A stretch of 64,000 nucleotides of DNA, taken from NCBI RefSeq assembly GCF_002245785.1, contig NZ_NNCE01000003.1, positions 1-64,000 on the forward strand, given 5' to 3'. The translations under genes and the position numbers were made by a program. This document shows, piece by piece, positions 40,996-53,593 of the stretch (the first letter of the stretch is position 1; every line of letters begins with the position of its first letter). The notes beneath the pieces are model-generated. The model did no database searches. It had not been told where the DNA came from and worked only from the letters and a program-made list of their open reading frames with translations. This DNA is from Mycoplasma testudineum (GTDB taxonomy: Bacteria > Bacillota_I > Bacilli_A > Mycoplasmatales > Metamycoplasmataceae).

Positions 40996-41451
40996 CTAAT
41001 TAATTTTAATTTTTATGACTATTTTTTTCATTTTTGATTTTGTATCGCTTATTTTTGGAGCATGTGCTTCTCCAGGTCAAAATAGTAAAAACTCACCTTT
41101 TTTAGCATTAAAAGTAACTCTATGATTTTTAGCAGTAAATAATTCTACATCTTGTTTTGAATCTCATTCTTTAATGATTTTTTCATCTAAATCATCATGA
41201 TATTCAAAGTGTAGTTTTTCATCTTCTAAAATCACATGTAAATCAGCCATGATTCCGTGTCTTTCGAATCAAGCATCTTTTTCTTTGTAAGGAGTCACTT
41301 CCATATTTAATAGTTTTGCTCCGCTAGAAATAATTACTTCAGGTTCAGTAATATTGAAAATGTCATTTTTTTCAATATATTTAATTGTTGCATCTAAATT
41401 TGCATTTAAACCTTTGTATTTAGAAATATTTGAAATTTTGTCGTAAATCAT
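40996..41451 (-). CDS. YhcH/YjgK/YiaL family protein (NanQ-like anomerase)
   Basis: A 151-residue cupin-like DUF386 protein. It shows LDATIKYIEKND, FERHGIMADLHVILEDEK with the conserved His pair, and FLLFWPGEAHAPKI, the metal-binding FxxPxxxHxP signature. E. coli NanQ of this family speeds sialic acid anomer exchange. A TGA at 41269-41271 is Trp. Its stop lies nine bases before the symporter ATG. Confidence 0.88.
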
Positions 41452-42348
41452 TTAATTTAAATATTTTTCCTTTATTTCTTTAGCTACTTTTTTCATTTCA
41501 CTTTCGGCACGATTATTAAATGGTAATTTTGAATAACCAGCATCAACACCTAAGTAAGTTAAAGTAGCTTTTAATGTTTGCATTAATCCATTTTTAACTA
41601 CAAAATCAACAAAATCATTGTATTCATGAACCATTTCCTTTAAACCATCGATGTTTCCTGATTTGACTTTATCAAAAATCTGTTTTGCTTTTTTAGCATT
41701 AAGAGTATAAGTTGAACCAATTGCTCCATCTGCACCAAGTAAAATACCTAAACTTAAAGCTTCATCTCAGGCATAGAAAAATATTTTTTCTTTATTTTTT
41801 CTTATTAATCGTTCAAAAAAGTAAATGTCCATTGCTCCATATTTGGCACCGACAACATGATCAATTTTAAGTAATTCACCAAATTGATCAACACTCATTT
41901 TTCCGCCAGCTAATTGTGGTAAGTAATAAATAAACATATCCAATTTTGCTGCTGAAGATATTTTTGAATAATATTCTTTAACTTCATCGAAACTAAAAGA
42001 GTAATAATATGGCGTAATTGCACTAATTGCATCAAATTCATATTTCTTAGCTGCTTTAGCCATTTCGATTGCTTCATCAACGTTTAAGACACCAACTTGT
42101 GCAATTAATTTAATTCTCTTTTTAGTAACTTTAGCAACTGTTTCAAATATTTTTATTCTTTCTTGTGCAGACATTAATAAAAATTCACCGGTTGAACCAG
42201 TTACATATAGTCCATCAACTTTCTGTACACTAATTAAGTATTCGACCACTTTTTCCAATTTTTCATGGTTAACTTTGCCATCTTTATCAAATGGCGTTAC
42301 TAGAGCAGGATAAATCCCGTTATATTTTAATTTTAAATTCTTTGACAT
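41452..42348 (-). CDS. nanA: N-acetylneuraminate lyase
   Basis: Cleaves sialic acid to ManNAc and pyruvate. The 298-residue class I aldolase has GSTGEF (residues 51-56, carboxylate-binding), the Schiff-base Lys in VVGAKYGAMD (Lys169) and the catalytic Tyr in YYLPQLAG near 141. TGA codons in the C-terminal half are Trp. The ATG follows AAGGAGGA. It is the first gene of the leftward nan transcript and is divergent from the regulator. Confidence 0.95.
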
Positions 42349-42432
42349 ATGTCCTCCTTGATTATTATCTTGCTACGTAATGGTTTGTAAAGTATAAATT
42401 ACGTTTTGGAAAATTTTTTTCAAAAAAAGACT

Positions 42433-42438
42433 TATAAT
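42433..42438 (+). promoter_or_regulatory. -10 box of rpiR-type regulator
   Basis: TATAAT 21 bases before the ATG at 42460; the nan promoter faces the other way in the same 110-base gap, so the operator is likely here. Confidence 0.45.
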
Positions 42439-42459
42439 TTTTTTACGAACGGAAAATTA

Positions 42460-43284
42460 ATGGAACTTTTTATAAAAAATGACAAAAAACTCTCTGCAAA
42501 AGAGAAAAATATAATCGAGTTGATAGAAACTAACCCTGTTTTATTTTTAGAAAACTCAGCAAAAGAATTTGCACAATATGAAAATATTTCAAATAGCAGC
42601 TTATCAAAATTAGTTAAAAAACTTGGTTTTGAAGAAATTTCACAATTCAAATTTCATGTAGCTAAATGATATTTTTCATCAAAGGAAAAATACGAGAGTA
42701 AAAATCTAAGTGAACATTCAAGAATAAAAGGTTTTGTAAGAGATTATTATCACTATACTTTAGATCAAACATTTAACGAAACAAATATGAATAAAATTGC
42801 ACTAGCTGCTAAATGAATTAGTATGTCACAATTTGTAATTACGTTTGGTGTTGGTACATCATATTTAGCAGCACAAGATTTATCAAATAATTTAAATACC
42901 TTAAGTTATCAATCACACCATTCGAATAGCGTTCATGATGTTGCTTTATATCTTAAAAAGAGACGAATAAAAAATTATGTTGCAATAATTTTTTCAAAAT
43001 CAGTTTCAAGTAAAGATATAAGATCTTTGATCAATTTACTTCTTGCTTCAGAAATTAAAACTATATTAATCACTGAAAATAAATCCTTTTCTGAAAAAAG
43101 CAATGAATGATTTAATGTAATAAATTTCAATGTTGTTGAACAAGTTGTTAGAATTAATCCCTTATCAAGCAAAATTGGCCAATTCTTTATTTCGGATACT
43201 ATTGTAAAAACCTTAGAAACAAGAACTGATATAGTTAATTCTGATTTTTACGAAGCATTTTTAAAAACATGAAGAGCAAAGTAG
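42460..43284 (+). CDS. RpiR/MurR-type transcriptional regulator with SIS domain
   Basis: A 274-residue regulator. The N-terminal HTH (about 1-75) has NPVLFLENSAKEFAQYE and SNSSLSKLVKKLGFEEIS-type recognition helix; the C-terminal SIS domain (about 120-250) starts FVITFGVGTSYLAA and would bind a sugar phosphate such as ManNAc-6-P or GlcNAc-6-P. Six TGA codons are Trp. ATG 42460 is preferred over an upstream TTG because it follows the -10 box at leader distance. It is co-transcribed with nagB and divergent from nanA. Confidence 0.88.
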
Positions 43285-43290
43285 GAAAAT

Positions 43291-44070
43291 ATGAAAATTG
43301 TTGTATTTAAAAACACAGACTTACTAAGTAAATTTATTAGTAACTTATTAGTAAATAAAATTAAGAAAAATCCAAAATCAGTAATTGGATTTGCAACTGG
43401 CGGAACTTTTTTAAAAACATATGAATATTTAATAAAGGATCATCAAGAAAATGGTACAGATTGATCTAAAGTTACTACATTTAATTTAGATGAATTTCTA
43501 GGTATAAGTAAAAAAAATGAACAATCTTTTTATCAACAAATGCACTTAAATTTATTCAACAAAATAAATGTTAAAAAGGCTAATGTAAATATTTTGGATT
43601 CACAAACAAAAAACTATTTAAAAGAGGTAATTCGCTTTGAAAAGAAAATACAAGAATATAAAATTGATATTCAATTAGCTGGTGTTGGAAACAATGGACA
43701 TATCGGTTATAATGAGCCGCCTACTGATGAAAATGCAATTACAAGATTAGTTGATTTAAGTAAAGAAACATTAGATCAGTTACTTCAAAATAAAAGTTTT
43801 GCAACTTATGAAGAAATCCCAAAACAAGCTTTAACAGTTGGTCCAAAAACACTTCTTGAAAACACACACATGGTTTTAATTGCGGCTATAGGAGTTGCAA
43901 AAGCTGAAATTATGTCCAGAATTTTAAATGGGGCAATTAGTCCTAATTACCCTGCCTCTTTTATGAAAAAACATAAAAATGCAGTATTCCTTTTAACACA
44001 AGAATCTGCATCTAAAATTGATTTTAAATTAATTAACAGTGATTATGAAATAGTATTTGTTAATGAATAA
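43291..44070 (+). CDS. nagB: Glucosamine-6-phosphate deaminase
   Basis: Converts GlcN-6-P to fructose-6-P and ammonia. The 259-residue protein has ATGGTFLKTYEYL, the catalytic Asp in FNLDEFLG, and GVGNNGHIGYNEP. One TGA is Trp. It starts six bases after the regulator stop. Its end overlaps the convergent nagA end by 11 bases, with no terminator between. Confidence 0.95.
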
Positions 44071-45154
44071 TATTAAAGTTTTTATCAACTATGATGAAAG
44101 CTTTTTTTAATCTTTCAATTTCTGATTCAGTAGAAATATTAGGAAATAATTTTCAGATGTTTCCTGATGAAATTTTAACAATATCTTCAAATGATAATTT
44201 ATTCAATTTAAATAAATGATCAATTATTTTATTATATGTTAATGCTGATCCAGCTAGTGTTTTTGTATCTTTTATATAAGCTACATCACCAACTTTTTCA
44301 ATGTCTATTTTTCCCAATTTATAATATCCATCTTTTAGACCTTTAACAGCTAATGAATCAGAAACAACAACAATATTATTAATATTTATATTCTCAAATG
44401 CAAATGTTAAAACATCATCAATTACATGTATTCCATCTGCAATAATTTCAATATTAAATTCATCTATATTTTCTTTAAAATTAATTAAAACTTCATTAAC
44501 TATTCCGGCATTTTTTGAGTGAGAAAAACCAGACATAGCATTGAATAAATGGGTTACTTTTTTTGCACCATTTTTTATAGCTTGTGTTGTTTGCAATTGA
44601 CTAGCATTACTATGTCCTATTGAAAAAATAAATTGATTATTGTAATGTTTAATAAAATTCATATTTTCATTATTTGATGGATCAATGGTAAATATTATTT
44701 TTTTTGAAGTTTTAATTTTATTGATTTCATCGATTGTTTTTTGTGTTGCAGTAGTTAAATAATTTGAATTATGAGCTCCTAATTTTTCTTTAGAAATGAG
44801 TAGTCCTTCAATATGATAACCCAAAACATATCTCGAAAAGTGTTTGTCAATAAATTCAATGTTATTCTTAATTAACTCCAAATCTGTTGCGGCAAATGAA
44901 GGAATTATGTGCCCAACACCTTCATCTTTCAATTTTTTAAAATAATTATTTAATGAATCGAAATCAATTTTTTGAGAAAAATCAACACCATAACCACCAT
45001 GAGTGTGACTGTCAATAAAAGGTGGCATTAAAATATATTTACCATTTCACTCGTCCTCTACAATTGTAATATTAGATATTATTTGATTATTAATTGTTAT
45101 ATTTGCGATAAACGACAAATTTTTTAACACCACTAAAATGTTTTTGTAAATCAT
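44060..45154 (-). CDS. nagA: N-acetylglucosamine-6-phosphate deacetylase
   Basis: Removes the acetyl group of GlcNAc-6-P. The 364-residue amidohydrolase has the metal site DSHTHGGYG, the Glu in GYHIEGLL, IGHSNA, THLFNAMSGF and the catalytic Asp in VVVSDSLAVKG. Two TGA codons are Trp. ATG 45154 is preferred since TAAAAT ends seven bases before it; an ATG three codons earlier is possible. It is monocistronic and convergent with nagB. Confidence 0.92.
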
Positions 45155-45161
45155 ATAAATC

Positions 45162-45167
45162 ATTTTA
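45162..45167 (-). promoter_or_regulatory. -10 box of nagA (leaderless)
   Basis: TAAAAT seven bases before ATG 45154. Confidence 0.4.
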
Positions 45168-45212
45168 GCAAACAATCCCTTATAAATAAAGGTTAATAGA
45201 AAATATATATCG

Positions 45213-45265
45213 TTTTAATTAAAAACAGCATGGTATTTTGTTGTGCATGCTGTTTTTAATTAAAA
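45213..45265. terminator. 20-bp perfect hairpin after lipoprotein gene
   Basis: Arms 45213-45232 and 45246-45265 are exact complements with a 13-base loop. The T/A-rich outer part gives a T run on the minus strand, 32 bases after the lipoprotein stop. Confidence 0.8.
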
Positions 45266-45296
45266 TAAATTTCAAAAATAATTATTTTGTAATGAT

Positions 45297-45803
45297 TTAC
45301 GAATAACTAACAATTTGGTCATTTAATATTGTTATTAGTGAACTATTTTTATCTAAAAAATTTCTAGTATCTAATGGAGCTTCTTTTTGACCATCAAAAT
45401 GTGATAACAAATCATTTAATGCTTGTGCAAATTTATCTGTTACGTGAATATTTTCACTGCTTTCTAATAAAAATTGCTTAAAATCTTCAACTGCTTTTAT
45501 AGCCTTCTCTCTATAAGTACTTCAATTTTTGAATTGAACAACAATGCGTACTTCTGCCGAATCTGCCGAATGAGCTTCTTCAACATAATCAAATTCAGTT
45601 GAAAAAAGTATACGCGATTTAAAAGTACTAAACATTGATGAAAAATTCTGTTCCGCTGCTCATTTAGCTCCCTCACGTTTGGCTTGTTCACTTGTTGTAA
45701 AAACACCGCAAGAAATTAATCCTACTAACAATGGTGATGATATAGATAGACCTAAAAATAATTTTAATTTATGTGTTTTTTTAGGAAATAAAATTTTTAT
45801 CAT
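45297..45803 (-). CDS. Lipoprotein downstream of exported protein
   Basis: A 168-residue lipoprotein with a basic, hydrophobic signal ending LLVGLISC (Cys32). The mature sequence is mixed alpha/beta in character and contains one Trp encoded by TGA and others by TGG. No family is recognised. Its ATG overlaps the stop of the upstream exported protein by seven bases, the same exported-protein/lipoprotein arrangement seen at 23074-25859. Confidence 0.72.
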
Positions 45804-47101
45804 TTTTTTCTAGCTTGAACCTTATTTCCTCAATTGAATCCAAAAAATTCTGTATCTTCTTCACCATGTTTTTGAGCTCTTATAAATAACCTCGGCAATG
45901 TAAATCAACCATCAGAAACTTTTCACTGTATTCCATATCTAAAATTCTCACTTCAATTTTTTTGAATTAAAACCATGTTTTCAATATTATATTTTCATTG
46001 AAATCTAAAATCATTAAGACCATGGTCATGCATATTTTCAACAACTGTATAACCGTTACCTGTCTTAATATTAAGCATGTTGTAAAGTAATTTTAAAAAT
46101 TGAGAAGTAATATCTAGTGTTTTACTCACAGCTTGCACTAGGGGCAAGGGAATTAGTTTAGTAATTTTGCTGCCAATGCTTGTAATGATTGATCTAGTAA
46201 GAATAGCAGTATTTAAGCTGTTTGCAAATTTATTCATTTCCTCATCAGCAATTTTCATAAACCTCTTTAAATCATCATATTGAATTCCAGATTTATTACT
46301 CAACTCTTCAAACTCTAATCTATGTTTCTCTGATTCATAGTAAGCCTTTGATATTTCTGGATATGCTGTTTTTATTTTTGTTCATTCGAAACTACCGATA
46401 TTGATTTTTGATTTTTCAATAAATAAATTATCTAATCTGTGCTTACTAATTAGATTATCGAAATTTTCAACTGATTTTTTGTAATTTTGTAATTTTGCGA
46501 TTAAATCGGGATAAAAAGCAATTTCTATATCTCTATAAACATCTTCATTACTTTTTCTAAATCAAGATTCATCATCAGCAAAAAAATAATCATGTATATC
46601 TCAATCGTTATATGAGTCTCCACTTAATAAAATGTGCCTTCCGTTGTATTTAACTAAATCTCCATTTTTATTTGTAATATACCTATTGAATACTTCTGCA
46701 AAAGCTTTGTTAATTTCAATTTCTTGTAGTTGTTTTTGTGATTTGGGGTTACTTTCGGATGAAAAGTTTAAAACTAATGTATGATATTTTTCATCTAAGT
46801 TTTTATTCATGAATTTTTTTAATTCTAAATCGATATTTAAATTAAACAATGAATTTTTTATAAATTTGAATGATTGAGTGTTGAAATCAACATTCTTTAC
46901 TCAATTTAATATTTCTTTAGAATTTTGAGCTAATTTTGATACATTAATGTATTCATTTTCCGTCAACGGAGACTTATATTCTAATAACTTGTTAATTTCT
47001 TCAACGTTCATTTCTTCGGTACTTTTAACAGATAAAAGCACCGGTGTTGCTAATGTTGCAATAGCTGCTGTTCCCAGAGCAAATATTTTGATTTTAAACA
47101 T
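45797..47101 (-). CDS. Exported protein of unknown function
   Basis: A 434-residue protein with a signal sequence (FKIKIFALGTAAIATLATPV, cleaved or anchored, no Cys). The body has a charged, helical N-terminal half and a hydrophobic patch near 300-345 (LTRSIITSIGSKITKLIPLP). The C-terminal 70 residues are rich in Trp, several encoded by TGA. No catalytic motif is recognised. TAAAAT ends six bases before the ATG with no Shine-Dalgarno. Translationally coupled to the lipoprotein that follows. Confidence 0.7.
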
Positions 47102-47107
47102 TTCAAG

Positions 47108-47113
47108 ATTTTA
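47108..47113 (-). promoter_or_regulatory. -10 box of exported-protein gene (leaderless)
   Basis: TAAAAT six bases before ATG 47101. Confidence 0.45.
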
Positions 47114-47241
47114 CTCTAAATGAAAAAAATGCTAAAATTTTTGCATTTAATTTATTGTTGCTACAACGTTTGTATTTTTAAAAAAGTTAATTTGAACATA
47201 AAACAGTTTAATTGCTCTTTTTGTTTTCAAATTAATTTCGA

Positions 47242-47730
47242 TTATTCTTTAGTACTTTGACTAAAAATTTCATCTTCTTTTGATTCATCTTCATCAGATG
47301 TTTGCATGATTTTTTTGGTTAATAAAACTGATTTAATTTTGTCTTGGAATTTTGAAATTATGTAAAAAAATAGTAAACTTGCGGCAAAAGCTCCCGCTAA
47401 GCCTAAATATAAAACATATTCTTGATAACCAATTGTTGCTATTACAACTAAAAGAATTAATCACAATCCAATTGTGGTAGGTAATGTTCACAATTGGAAA
47501 ATTCTATATCTAGTTAACAATATTTTAATTGCAATAACTAATAATCCTATACCCACAAATATTCCTGAATTTATAGCTCTAAAATTCGGACCAAAACTTC
47601 CGTTTGAAGTCGAAAGAATCAATAATAAAACACCAGGAATAGCTAAAAAAATAATTTCATACAAAAAACCAATTATCGATGATGATTTTTTAAGAAATTG
47701 AGTAAATGATTTTTTAGATTTGTTACTCAT
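47242..47730 (-). CDS. Four-helix membrane protein
   Basis: A 162-residue protein with about four membrane helices (near 20-40, 52-72, 82-100 and 104-124), a basic N-terminus and an acidic C-terminal tail (DEDESKEDE). One TGA is Trp. The ATG lies eight bases inside the thrS end, so it is the last gene of the trpS-thrS transcript. No family is recognised. Confidence 0.65.
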
Positions 47731-49480
47731 ATTTTTTTACCTTACTTTCAAATATTTTAATCAATTCATCAACAGTGATTTCGGTTGTTTTTTGTTGTCC
47801 ATATTCTCGGATAGAAATAATGTTTTTTTCAATTTCGTCATCACCAATTACAATTTGATATTTAGCTTTATTCATTTGTGCTTCTCTAATTTTCTTAGCA
47901 ACACTTTCAGGTCTAGAATCTAATTTGACATTAATTCCTAATTCAAATAATTTATCATAAACTTTTTTTGCATAATCAAATTGTTTATCTCCTAATGGTA
48001 TTACAACAGCTTGTAAAGGAGAAATTCAGAATGGAAGATTTCCTTTAGTTTGCTCCAATAATATTGAAATAAATCTTTCATATGTTCCGATAAGACCTCT
48101 ATGAATTAAAATTGGCTGTTCATATTCTCCATTACTTGACACATATTGCATATCAAATCTGATTGGTAATAAGAAGTCTAATTGAAGAGTTGACATTGTT
48201 ATTTCATGATTTAAAACTGTCTTAACTTGGAAGTCAATTTTAGGCCCATAAAATGCTGCTTCTCCATATTTAACTTTGTATTTAATACCTTGTTCATCCA
48301 AAACATCTTTAAGAGCTTTTTCGGCTCTTTGTCACATGTTGTCATCGTTGTGATACTTTTCTTTATCATCACCTCGTAACGATAAAGAAATATAATCGAT
48401 TTTAATTTTAAAAATATTTAAGATCTCATTAATAAATTTCAATTCATGAAGTATTTCACTTCGAATTTGATCTTGAGCAATAAAAATATGTCCTTCAGTT
48501 AATTCCATTGCTCTAACACGTTCCAATCCAGTCAAAGCGCCTGATTTTTCATAACGATATAATCTTGATTGTTCACTCAAACGCATCGGCAAATCACGAT
48601 ATGAACGCTTAGCCATTTTGTAAATTAAAATGTGATGCGGACATGTCATTGGTCTAGGAATTAATTTTTCATTTTCTACCACAATTGGGTTAAACATATC
48701 ATCACGATAATGAGCCAAGTGTCCTGAAGTTTTATATAAAGACTCTTCACCAAATGGTGGAGTATATACTTCTGTAAAACCGTATTTGCGATCTAATTTT
48801 AAAACTAGTTGTTGAATACTATTTTTTATCATCATCCCATTTGGAAGTCAAATCGGAAAGCCCTGACCAGCCATTGGATTGAATGCAAATATATTTAATT
48901 GTTTACCAATTTTACGGTGATCTCTTTCTTTTCTATCTTGAACAATTGCTAAATAATTTTCAAGTTCTTGTTCGCTATCTCATGCAGTTCCGTAAATTCT
49001 TGTAAGTTGAATATTGTCGCTGTTACCTCTTCAATATGCCCCAGCTAAAGACAATAATTTAATGTGCTTAATATTTTTAGTTTCATCAATGTGACCGCCA
49101 GCACATAAATCAACAAAGACATTTTCATCTTTAGAATCTTTTAGTGAGTAAAAAGTTATATTTCTACCTTCTGATTTATATTGATCATAAAGCTCTTTTT
49201 TATAATCTTGATTTGTAAATGAATATTCATTAATTGAAACTTGCTGCATCTTTAAATTTTGAGCAGCAATTTTTTTCATTTGTTTTTCAATTTTAAGTAA
49301 GTCAGAATCTGTAATTGGCTTACTAAATTCAAAATCGTAATAAAATCCTTCATCAGTTGTTGGACCAAAACCTAATTTTGTATCTGGAAATAATTTAAGA
49401 ACTGCTGTAGCTAAAATGTGCGATGCAGTATGATTTAATTCCTTATTAAGTTTAAAATTGTAATTTAATTCTTTATCCAT
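47723..49480 (-). CDS. thrS: Threonyl-tRNA synthetase lacking the TGS domain
   Basis: Charges tRNA-Thr. The 585-residue protein starts directly with the tRNA-SAD editing-type domain ([18 protein letters not shown]; the zinc ligands HxxxH and CAGGH are present). Class II motif 2 is [16 protein letters not shown], and the catalytic zinc Cys is in MTCPHH. The anticodon-binding domain closes the protein. The N-terminal TGS domain of E. coli ThrRS is missing. ATG 49480 follows AGGA and overlaps the trpS stop (TAATG); a start 13 codons upstream would still give no TGS domain. TGA codons are Trp. Confidence 0.92.
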
Positions 49481-50484
49481 TATTGTAATCCTATTTTTTT
49501 CATTAAATGTTTTAGTCAATAATCAGCTTTTATTGATGCCTTTTTGGCACCTTCTGCCAATACTGAATCTACTAATTTAATTTTCTCTTTATATTTATTT
49601 TGAAGTTGCTCTAAAAAATCGCTTACTAATTGAGCTGTTTCTTTTTTGAAAGTACCGTAATCTACATTTTCATAAATTTTTTCTAGATCTTTAATTGAGC
49701 GATTTGATAGGGCTGAATTAACTGTTAATAAATTTGAAATGCCGGGTTTTGTTTTAGAAAAATATATTTTATTTTCTCCGTCTGTTAAAGCAGAAATTAT
49801 TTTTTTATAAGCTACTTTTGGTTCATCCAAAAGGTATATAGTTTCTTTGGCATTTTGTGCTGACTTAGACATTTTTTTATTAGGGTCTAACAAAGACATT
49901 ATTTTTTGTCCTTCTTTTACTAATGCAATTTCTGGCAATTTAAATTTTGTTTTAAATTTATTATTGATTCTTTCAGCAATATTTCTAGTTAATTCAATGT
50001 GTTGCTTTTGATCGATTCCCACAGGAACTTTATCTGGGTTGTAAAGTAAAATATCTGCTGCCATTAGCGTTGGATAAGTTAATAATCCTGAAGGAATCAT
50101 ACTCGTTCCATTAGCAACTTTAACTGAAGCGCTTTTATCTTTAAATTGAGTCATTCTACTTAGTTCGCCAATTGTAGTTTGATTTAATAAAAGTCATTGC
50201 ATCATTGAATGTTGCATCACATCACTTTGCTTGAAAATAACCACTTTTTCTGGATCTAAATCACATGCTAAATATAAGGCAACTATGTTTTTAATATTTT
50301 GTCTTAATGTTGCAGGCAATATATCATTTGTAAGTGCATGAAGATCGGCAACAAAAATATACATGTTGCTCGTTTCTTGGAATTTAATAAAATTTTTTAT
50401 AGCACCTAAATAGTTTCCTAATGTTAAATTTCCAGTAGCTGTAATACCACTAACAATTGTTTCTTTTTCATGTAATTCGTTCAT
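49480..50484 (-). CDS. trpS: Tryptophanyl-tRNA synthetase
   Basis: Charges tRNA-Trp, which in this organism must read both TGG and TGA. The 334-residue class I enzyme has TATGNLTLGNYLGA (HIGH-like), DLHALT, DQKQHIELTRNIA and KKMSKSAQN. Two TGA codons are Trp. The mRNA is likely leaderless (TATAAT seven bases upstream). It is coupled to thrS. Confidence 0.96.
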
Positions 50485-50491
50485 AAGGTAA

Positions 50492-50497
50492 ATTATA
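50492..50497 (-). promoter_or_regulatory. -10 box of trpS (leaderless)
   Basis: TATAAT on the minus strand seven bases before the trpS ATG, no Shine-Dalgarno. Confidence 0.55.
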
Positions 50498-50535
50498 ATG
50501 TATTTTTGAGTTTATCTTTAAGTACTCTATTTTAC

Positions 50536-51183
50536 TTACAATGGTGAATTTTTTATTTTTGATCACTCACGCGGATATTTATTAGAAACTTGTTTATTTT
50601 TTGAATATGAAAATAATGTAATTGCCATTTCAGATTCACTATTTATTTTTTTAATTTCTGGATTGATTTCAAATAATTTAATCGAATTTTTTGCTTCTTC
50701 AATTTCTTGATCTAAATTTAAACCTTTGAAAAAAATATATTCGCCAGATATTTTAGCAATTTGAATTGTAGCTTCAATTAATTGTTTTAAAGGCATGACA
50801 GCTCTAGCTGTAACAAAATCAAATCTTTGATTTTCATTTAAATTAATTAATTCAATTCTTTGGGCATTTATTTGAAAATCTAAGTTTAATTTTTCTTTTA
50901 CCAAATTCAAAAAATTAACCCTTTTTTTCATAGGTTCAAAAATGGTTAATTTTAATTTTGGTTTGATAATTAAAAGCGGTATTGATGGAAAACCTGCGCC
51001 TGCACCGATATCAGCTAATGTAGAATCATCTTTAACTAACTTATCTAATCCAACTATAGATTGATAAATTGCATTTTCTCATAAAGCATCACCTTGAAAA
51101 CCAGTTAGATTATATTTAGCATTTTCAGCTTCGACTAGTTCAAAATATGCTTCCATAATTTTGAACTGGTCTAAACTAATCAT
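50536..51183 (-). CDS. rsmG: 16S rRNA (guanine-N7) methyltransferase RsmG
   Basis: The 215-residue Rossmann methyltransferase GidB/RsmG has KYNLTGFQ near the start (family N-K-x-x-N-L-T), the SAM-binding ADIGAGAGFPSIPL, EPMKKRVNFL and FVTARAVMPLKQL. Two TGA codons are Trp. It begins 16 bases after prs in the same direction. Confidence 0.93.
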
Positions 51184-51199
51184 TTGGCTAACAATGTTT

Positions 51200-52180
51200 T
51201 TAAACTTCACTTTTAACTGCGCCTCTTATAGCTTCATAAATTGATGAAATACTTGAGTTATCCATTTGTGCTTTAATTACTTGAGAAACAAACGTTGATA
51301 ATGAAACTACTGTTAGTTTTGGATATTTACTTAATTCGTAAGGTTGTTCAATTGAATCAGTTACAATAACTTCATCAATTGCTGCACAATTTTCAAAAAT
51401 TTCAAATCCTCGAGTGAAAATTCCGTGAGTAGCTGCAATAATTACTTTTTTAGCACCTTTTGCTTTAACCATTTCAGCGGCTTTAATTATCGTTCCACCC
51501 GTGTCGATAATATCATCGACTAAAACAACATTTTTACCACTTACAGATCCGATTAAACCAAGCGTTTCCGTTTTATTTACGCCTACTCTTCTTTTATCAA
51601 CTATAGCTATTTTTATATCATTAGAAATTAATTCAGCCAAAATTCTTGCTCTAACTGTACCACCATAGTCTGGAGAAACAATATTGAATTTTTCTCTTCT
51701 TCTAACAAGTTCAGAAGCAAGTACAAATTGTCCTCTTAAATCATCAACAGGAATATTAAAAAAACCTTGAATACTTGGATTATGTAAATCAACAACAATT
51801 GCTTTAGTTACTCCTGCAGTTTCTAATAAATTAGCTACTAATTTAGCAACGATAGGTTGTCTTCCTTTTGCTTTACGATCTTGACGTGCATATCCGTAAT
51901 ATGAAAAAATAACATTGATTGAATTTGCAGATGCTCTTTTTAATGAATCAACAAAAATTAATAGTTCCATAATTCTTTTATTAACCATTAATGAAGTTGA
52001 AGTGATAATGAAAATGTCTCGATTTCTTACAGATTCTTCGCTGCTTAACATTAATTCGCCATCGGCAAATTCAGTGTATTTTATTCCAGTTAATTTAATA
52101 TTTAGTTGTTCTGAAATTTGTTCAGATAGCTTTTTAGACCCTGGCATTCCAAAAAGCATTACGGGGTTATTTTTATTCAT
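51200..52180 (-). CDS. prs: Ribose-phosphate pyrophosphokinase
   Basis: Makes PRPP from ribose-5-P and ATP. The 326-residue protein has DIFIITST, YYGYARQDRKAKGRQPI (flexible loop and catalytic His/Lys region), VVDLHNP, and the PRPP-binding VLVDDIIDTGGT in the form VVLVDDIIDTGGTI. No TGA codons are used. The start follows ATAGGT with a leader. A 103-base gap with no clear hairpin separates it from arcA. Confidence 0.97.
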   Translation of the reverse strand: MNKNNPVMLFGMPGSKKLSEQISEQLNIKLTGIKYTEFADGELMLSSEESVRNRDIFIITSTSLMVNKRIMELLIFVDSLKRASANSINVIFSYYGYARQDRKAKGRQPIVAKLVANLLETAGVTKAIVVDLHNPSIQGFFNIPVDDLRGQFVLASELVRRREKFNIVSPDYGGTVRARILAELISNDIKIAIVDKRRVGVNKTETLGLIGSVSGKNVVLVDDIIDTGGTIIKAAEMVKAKGAKKVIIAATHGIFTRGFEIFENCAAIDEVIVTDSIEQPYELSKYPKLTVVSLSTFVSQVIKAQMDNSSISSIYEAIRGAVKSEV

Positions 52181-52283
52181 TTTTTTACCTATTTATATTT
52201 TAGTGAATTTAGGATTTTTTCTAGTGATTTCAAAATTGTTTTTAAAATTTATCTAAGTGTGAAGAATAAATTTAAAAAACAAA

Positions 52284-53483
<1,200 letters not shown>

Positions 53484-53563
53484 TTTTCACCTCTATATTA
53501 TTTTAACCTTATAAAGCTCTATTTAAGTGTCAAAACTTGCCAGATTAAAATTTAGTTTAAGTT

Positions 53564-53590
53564 ATTAAAAAAACTGGCATGCACCAGTTT
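53564..53590 (-). terminator. Terminator of yidC
   Basis: AAACTGG (53571-53577) and CCAGTTT (53584-53590) with Ts after the stem on the minus strand, four bases after the yidC stop. Confidence 0.8.
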
Positions 53591-53593
53591 AAT

